A stretch of 64,000 nucleotides of DNA from Rallus limicola (lineage: Eukaryota > Chordata > Aves > Gruiformes > Rallidae), in assembly GCA_022605955.1 (NCBI GenBank), contig JAKCOZ010000005.1, positions 56,293,750 to 56,357,749 on the forward strand, written 5' to 3'. This document shows, in pieces, positions 59,197 to 64,000 of the stretch. Both the position numbers and the translations under genes were made by a program. Numbering within the stretch: the first letter of the stretch is position 1; each line of letters opens with the position of its first letter. The notes beneath the pieces were generated by a model. It saw only the letters and a list, made by a program, of their open reading frames with translations. It made no database searches and was not told the origin of the DNA.

Positions 59197-59240
59197 ACAA
59201 ACAAGCAAGCAAACAAACAAAAACAGAAACAGAAAGAAAG
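59197..59240. repeat. (CAAA)/(CAAG)n simple repeat
   Basis: CAAG, CAAA and CAGAAA units, almost entirely A, C and G. Confidence 0.88.
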
Positions 59241-60327
59241 TCTGAGCTGTTCCTCCAGCAATGGGATTAATAAATCTCAGTTTCCTATGGGTTTATGATT
59301 TGACTATGACTGCCCATGTGGATTTGATGATGTTTCATAAGAGTCAATCTCCTGCTTCAACTTTTCTCTCTGGCCACCCTTTAATTCTTTCACTGACCTT
59401 GTAGGAACTTAACATCTTGAAGACCTCATCAAACCCAACCAAAACCGGCCAGGGAATTCCACAGTAATTGGTGAGGAGTGATGGGCAGATGGACACATAA
59501 TCTGATCAAACAAGGCCTTGTTTCTGTAAGAGCTGGGCTAAAATAGAGTAGGTAGAGGTCAAGACGAGTCTATGTGAAGCCAGTGTTTATTAACATATAG
59601 ATGGGTCCCTGTCTGGCGCTCAGCAGAAGAATTTCTGATTCTCTTTATCAGAGGTACGGTGATTTACAAGAAGGGGAGTAAGTGAGAAGGAAGAGTATCT
59701 TAGACAGGAACAAAGTTCATAAATTTGGGACCATACTTGTTCCTATTCTGAAATCAACGGCCTCAAGGCTGAGAAGTAATTTGTTTTTTGAGTGTTTCAG
59801 GGAAGAAAAAAAAACCGTTTTCTTAAAATTAAAAATAGTGGCTAGGGGGGAAAATGCAGTCCATCAGCAAAGAGGAAAAAGGGTTAAATCTATCTGCATC
59901 AAGACAGCCATTTCCTCATTCCCAGCTGAAATCCACGAGGCAGAAATGGCAATTTCAGGAAAGGCTGGTGAAGCGAAAAGGGCCGCTCTGACACGAGGAA
60001 GGAGAAGGTGGCGGGAAAAGCCAGCCTGAGTAAGATAGCAAACAAACAAAAAGCTCTTTTGAAGGTGGGTGGCTTCCATGTCAGACTGTTTGCCATTGAC
60101 TAAAACAAAGTCATTCTGTGGTTTGTAATTGAGCGGGTGAAATGGGAGCGTAGGGCCCTTTGATGGTGGGTGTGGTTATACGGCATTTAGCAATTTGGCG
60201 TGTCCTGCTAAGGATGGAGAGGTCCGTGTTGTAGCGCTTTAATTTGGCCTGAGAGATGTCCAAAGTGTGAGTTCGGGTGTCAGTGAAACTTTTCAGAGTG
60301 AGAAAGAGCTGAAGCAGGGGGACTACT

Positions 60328-60389
60328 GAAAAGAAAAGACAAAAAAACAGAACAAAAAAACCCCAAAACAAAACAAAAAAACACCCCAA
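60328..60389. repeat. A-rich simple repeat with C4 interruptions
   Basis: AAAAC and AAAACCCC-like units; longest A run 7. Confidence 0.88.
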
Positions 60390-61593
60390 CTCTTCTGAGC
60401 CCATGGAGATGAAACCATGGGTTAAAGCTCTGCCTGGCTACTCTTGCTCTCTTCTCCTCAGGAGCTTCCCAAAGAAGTCATCAGCTCTGTGGTGCTTCCC
60501 AGCATGGGGTGGCAGGGGAAACAATGAGTCAGGTGAAGAGTCCCAGAAGAGCGTTTCATAAGCCCTTGGAAGGGAAACCGTGCAGCGCTGCCTGAAATAA
60601 CTCTGGGGTTGAGAACCAGAGAGCTCAGAGAGCAACAGCCAAAGCACACTGGCCTTGAGGAACACGGCCAAGCAAGGCAAGGGAAGAACGGGCCCAGGTA
60701 GAGAGCATACCCATGAGGAGGACAGGAGATGCCAGGTCTCTTACAGCACCAGGATCACTAGAGGCCACCCCAAAGCCTCTGCTCCCAAGTCCTCAGCCAC
60801 AGCAGTGGGGGTGGAAGCAAGAGAGAGAGGTATCAAGTTCCTTTAAGCATGCTTTAGGCTTGCTCTGAAAAGAAGACCAAAGGGACCATTTGTCTTGGCT
60901 GAAGACGACACCCCCCATTTCACCTGCCAAGCGCCTTGTGTCCCTGCATGAGAAGGGCTGAAGAGAGAGAGGGTCGAGTGGGAAAGGAGCAGATGGAGGG
61001 GAGGGAAGGTCTGCAACAGGGTTCATCTTGCTGAGGTCAATGCATCCTGGCTCCCAGGGGGAGAGGTGAAGAACCCCACTGTGTTGCCCAAGAGGAACTG
61101 AACCACGGCATTCATGTTCAATGTTGCTATAAATAAAGAAGTACACACTGAAGAATGCAGGGCTTCAAAACCAGCTTGGCACTTTTTCCACCCCGAGATT
61201 TTATATTTATTTCCTTTTTTTATGCAAGTGACCTAAAACAATCAGCTTCTATAGTGATATTAATAGATGTTTGATAAATTTTGGAGACTGGAAGTTGGTT
61301 AGGAGCATACTTTTTGGCTAAACCATACAGGCTCCCTCCTGTGGTATAATTAAGGTCTATCAAGCAACTATGTATGTTACAATATGCTCCATAATTCAAT
61401 ACAGGACAGAGCCATCTGCCATGTCAGGACTCATACATATCTATAAAGAATTTAGGCTTGGATCTTGCACTGACAGTGTAAGGATCAGTTACAAGATTGG
61501 GTCTTCACCCCCTTGCACAATACAGTGACAGAAAAGAAATTAAGCTGTAGAATTCAGAGTCAATACAAATTGTCTAAATAGGCACTGCAAAAG

Positions 61594-61625
61594 CTCAGAG
61601 CTGCTGCTACTCAGAGCTGCTGCTA
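61594..61625. repeat. Perfect 2 x 16-bp tandem duplication
   Basis: CTCAGAGCTGCTGCTA occurs at 61594-61609 and again immediately at 61610-61625. Confidence 0.97.
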
Positions 61626-62727
61626 ACCACACATGGCTTAGGCTGGACTTCTAGCTTACACAGCATCTCCTTGCTAGTATAGATGCTTCCAAGCCAAAAC
61701 ACGGCATTACTGGTCATATGGTGTGCAGAGAGCACCAACTGCCCTTGCTCTAATTGCAGGGAAGGGATTGAGGCTTAGGAGTTCTTTGAGTTCAAGAAAG
61801 CTGAGAGCTTGGTGCTGTTTGTACATACATCAAAGGCTGTGTTTCTCCACAACTCATTAATTTGGGTTGGAAATCTCGCAAAAGCCAGTTTTTCCAGAAA
61901 TTCTGAGTTCTGACTTACCCAGACAGTGGCAATTTCAAGTGACAGCAGAGCTTGGCCTGGACTGGAAAAAAAAAGTACAGAGACAGACAAATGTGTTATT
62001 GGTCTCCTGCAGTAGGCAAATATAATGACCTTTGATCAAAACTGTGGCTTCAGTAGATAGCACCTGAAGAGGACTCACAACCACTTCTGTGCATCAGTCC
62101 CAAAATAGGAGCCAAGGACAAAGGCTCCCAAATGGGTATGTGGGTGCAGTCCACCCATACCAGGTTTCCAGGGGTGAATGAACGCCAATGCAGAAGATTA
62201 TAATACATATGCCTGCTACCAACACTCCTGCAGAATAGATTACCAAAAATATACTTCAACCATCCAAACTCTTGATTTTGGCTTTGAGGAAAAGGGTTGG
62301 TTTGTTCTTGTAAGATAGATGCCCTCCAGGAGGAAGATCAGACCTGTGGGAAAACTCTATAGACACCAAGCACCACATGAGAGAGCTGTGAAGAAACTCC
62401 TTCCTGCAAGCCAAGACCAGGCCAGTTGTGAGGGAGTTTATGTGAGGCGAGGAGAAACGTGTGGTGCAGCTTGAAAAACAACCTGACAGGGCAAAGTCAG
62501 GCTCTTGTATTGCACTGCATCACATGCTGCCACTTTTGACCACTGCTGTTGGGTTTGACGTTACTTCTCCTAATACCAGTGTCCAACCCCACTCCCCAGG
62601 GTGTCTCAGCTCCAAGATACACACCTTGCATAACTGGGGGTTTAAACCAGACACGAGACCTCTCTCTAAGCCATAGGCCAACTTCTGCCAGGTGGCACAG
62701 CCTAGGCTTGAGGTCTGGTAGTGATGT

Positions 62728-62751
62728 GGAAGGCAGGAAGGCAGGAAGGCA
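62728..62751. repeat. (GGAAGGCA)3 tandem repeat
   Basis: Three perfect octamers in tandem. Confidence 0.97.
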
Positions 62752-62954
62752 TGGGCCAGGATTCAAGGCAACTTGGCTCAGTCAAAGGCTGAGTCTACCA
62801 TCTCCTGGGAATGTCACACTGCCAGAGACTGGCGGCCTTCAAGTCACCTTGGATCGTTCCCAGTGCCTTGCCGTGGCAGGAAGTGATGCCAGTGAGCAGA
62901 CAGCTGAGGGCCCAGGAACGTTGCATCAGGCCCTGGCTTTAGTGTTCTTTTTCT

Positions 62955-63006
62955 TGGTAACTTTGGTCTATTCACTTCCATTTTTTCTGTGCCTCAGTTG
63001 CCCTGG
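62955..63006 (+). mobile_element. Tentative MIR relic, sense strand
   Basis: 'ggtaactttggtctattcac' followed by 'ttctgtgcctcagttgccc' recalls the MIR phrase 'gggcaagtcacttaac..tctctgtgcctcagtttcc'. Only about 50 bases match, so this is weak. Confidence 0.3.
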
Positions 63007-64000
63007 GTGCAAGGCCAAATGACACAGTCTGCAAGCAGAAGTGCACTGAAGTTGGTGAAGTCTCACCTGTCTGAAGGCATGAGCTGTAAAACCAGAATCG
63101 GGCCCTTTCCCCTTGGGAGGTGACATTACAAATTCCATTTAGATTATTTAAAAAAACATAGCGATTTGGTTACATAACTAAATCCAGGGCAGAATGAACC
63201 AGAGTATTTTGCTTAAAAGGCCAACATGTAAACTAGCTGTTTTGCTTAAAATAAACAGGACTCTCCAGAGGACAGAATTTCTCACAGTCTCCTCCGGGCT
63301 GGCCCTGTTCCTGCAGGACATTGCTCCAAAGCAGAAAGGTTTAGATGCTCAGGGGCCTATGGCAATACCAACACACGTTGCCTCCAGCTGGTGAGAAAAC
63401 TTGAAGATGATTATGTCTTACAGAGAAGATGAGGCCTCCAGAGAGAGTGACAGACTCTGCACAGCAACAAGTGGCACATTAAAAATTCTGTGCTGATATT
63501 TGTTATGAAATGATGCTAGGGGCAGTCTCCCATGCTTTGCTTCAAAACCTTTCTCAGGAAAGTCACTAAAATAAAGTAACACGTGGCTGGAAACCTTTTA
63601 TTTCTGCAAAGCACTTGGATTTGTCAGAGATACCTGTGGTTGCTCTTCCCCATGACTCAGCGGACCTCTGTCTTTGTCTGGTGTTTGCTGCTGGCAGTGT
63701 TACAGCACCCTGCTAGAAAGGTGATGCTGTCATTGAGGCACAAGCCTTAATGAGCCTGGAGAAATGGATACAGTGACTTGAGCAAACCAGATCAGCCGTT
63801 TCCTAGGCAAGGCCAGATGCTTTAGCAACTGAGGTAGCCCAAAACATCCCCTGTGAGAGATGTCACTGTACTGAAACACTGCTGCTTAATCCCTACCTAG
63901 AGAGAGAGTGTGTTAACGTTGCAGGTATGGGTGCTGTCTGGAAGAGGAAAGATTGGGGATAGGTCTGATGAAGGTAAAGGCTGGCTCATTGCTTTCTTCC

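Larger units (their letters stand above)
58961..64000. other. About 5 kb of unique sequence, no gene recognised
   Basis: No exon was identified. Simple repeats at 59197-59240, 60328-60389, 61594-61625 and 62728-62751 are listed separately, with one tentative MIR relic near 62960. Another TTTGATCAAA palindrome lies at 62031-62040. Confidence 0.45.

Noticed and set aside
1..64000. Search for tRNA or rRNA genes, CRISPR arrays, LTR retroviruses and any bacterial or phage system
   Set aside because: No cloverleaf-type A/B boxes, no regularly spaced repeats with unique spacers, no paired LTRs or retroviral gene order, and no operon structure. The CR1 content marks the DNA as avian nuclear sequence.

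Overview
This window is vertebrate nuclear DNA, almost certainly from a bird. The diagnostic signal is about eighteen to twenty copies of the CR1 non-LTR retrotransposon. Most are short, 5'-truncated 3' ends finishing in the CR1-type ATTCTATG / ATTCTGTG tail rather than poly(A). They occur on both strands. Three relatively well-preserved copies (near 11.7, 27.9 and 53.1 kb) share a 60-base block without a mismatch, so one CR1 lineage was active fairly recently. The species cannot be named from this. A neoavian lineage with a recent CR1 expansion is only a guess.

I found no protein-coding exon I would defend, no tRNA or rRNA gene, no CRISPR array, no recognisable LTR retrovirus and no prokaryotic operon structure. 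The window reads as intergenic or intronic DNA. Nearly all open frames over 60 codons are chance frames or reading frames inside CR1 (the end of ORF2).

Layout: 0-9 kb has scattered CR1 ends at 0.2, 1.4 and 8.9 kb and a small minisatellite cluster at 4.1-4.65 kb. 9-24 kb has CR1 copies at 11.6, 15.5, 19.8, 20.5 and 23.1 kb, poly(A)/poly(T) tracts, a probable MIR relic at 17.2 kb, and a 108-base block at 18.5 kb whose near-identical twin lies at 25.1 kb. 25-32 kb has a long pyrimidine tract and a CR1 copy that keeps the end of the reverse-transcriptase ORF, plus two short CR1 ends. 33.5-35.4 kb is a rearranged CR1 region: a 3' end in antisense, a short reverse-transcriptase piece in the opposite orientation, then an antisense endonuclease/RT segment of about 1.6 kb. 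42.2-43.3 kb holds an antisense CR1 copy with RT motifs A, B and C still readable. 43-64 kb is mostly unique sequence with CR1 ends at 49.9, 53.0, 54.7 and 58.6 kb, a small CpG-dense patch at 53.3 kb and two more possible MIR relics.

The two observations most worth checking are the 109-base insertion at 18.5 kb, which is flanked by perfect 10-base direct repeats and has a source-like copy 6.5 kb away, and the inverted RT segment inside the CR1 region at 33.7 kb, which looks like twin priming. There is no evidence that genes in this window work together, because none was identified.
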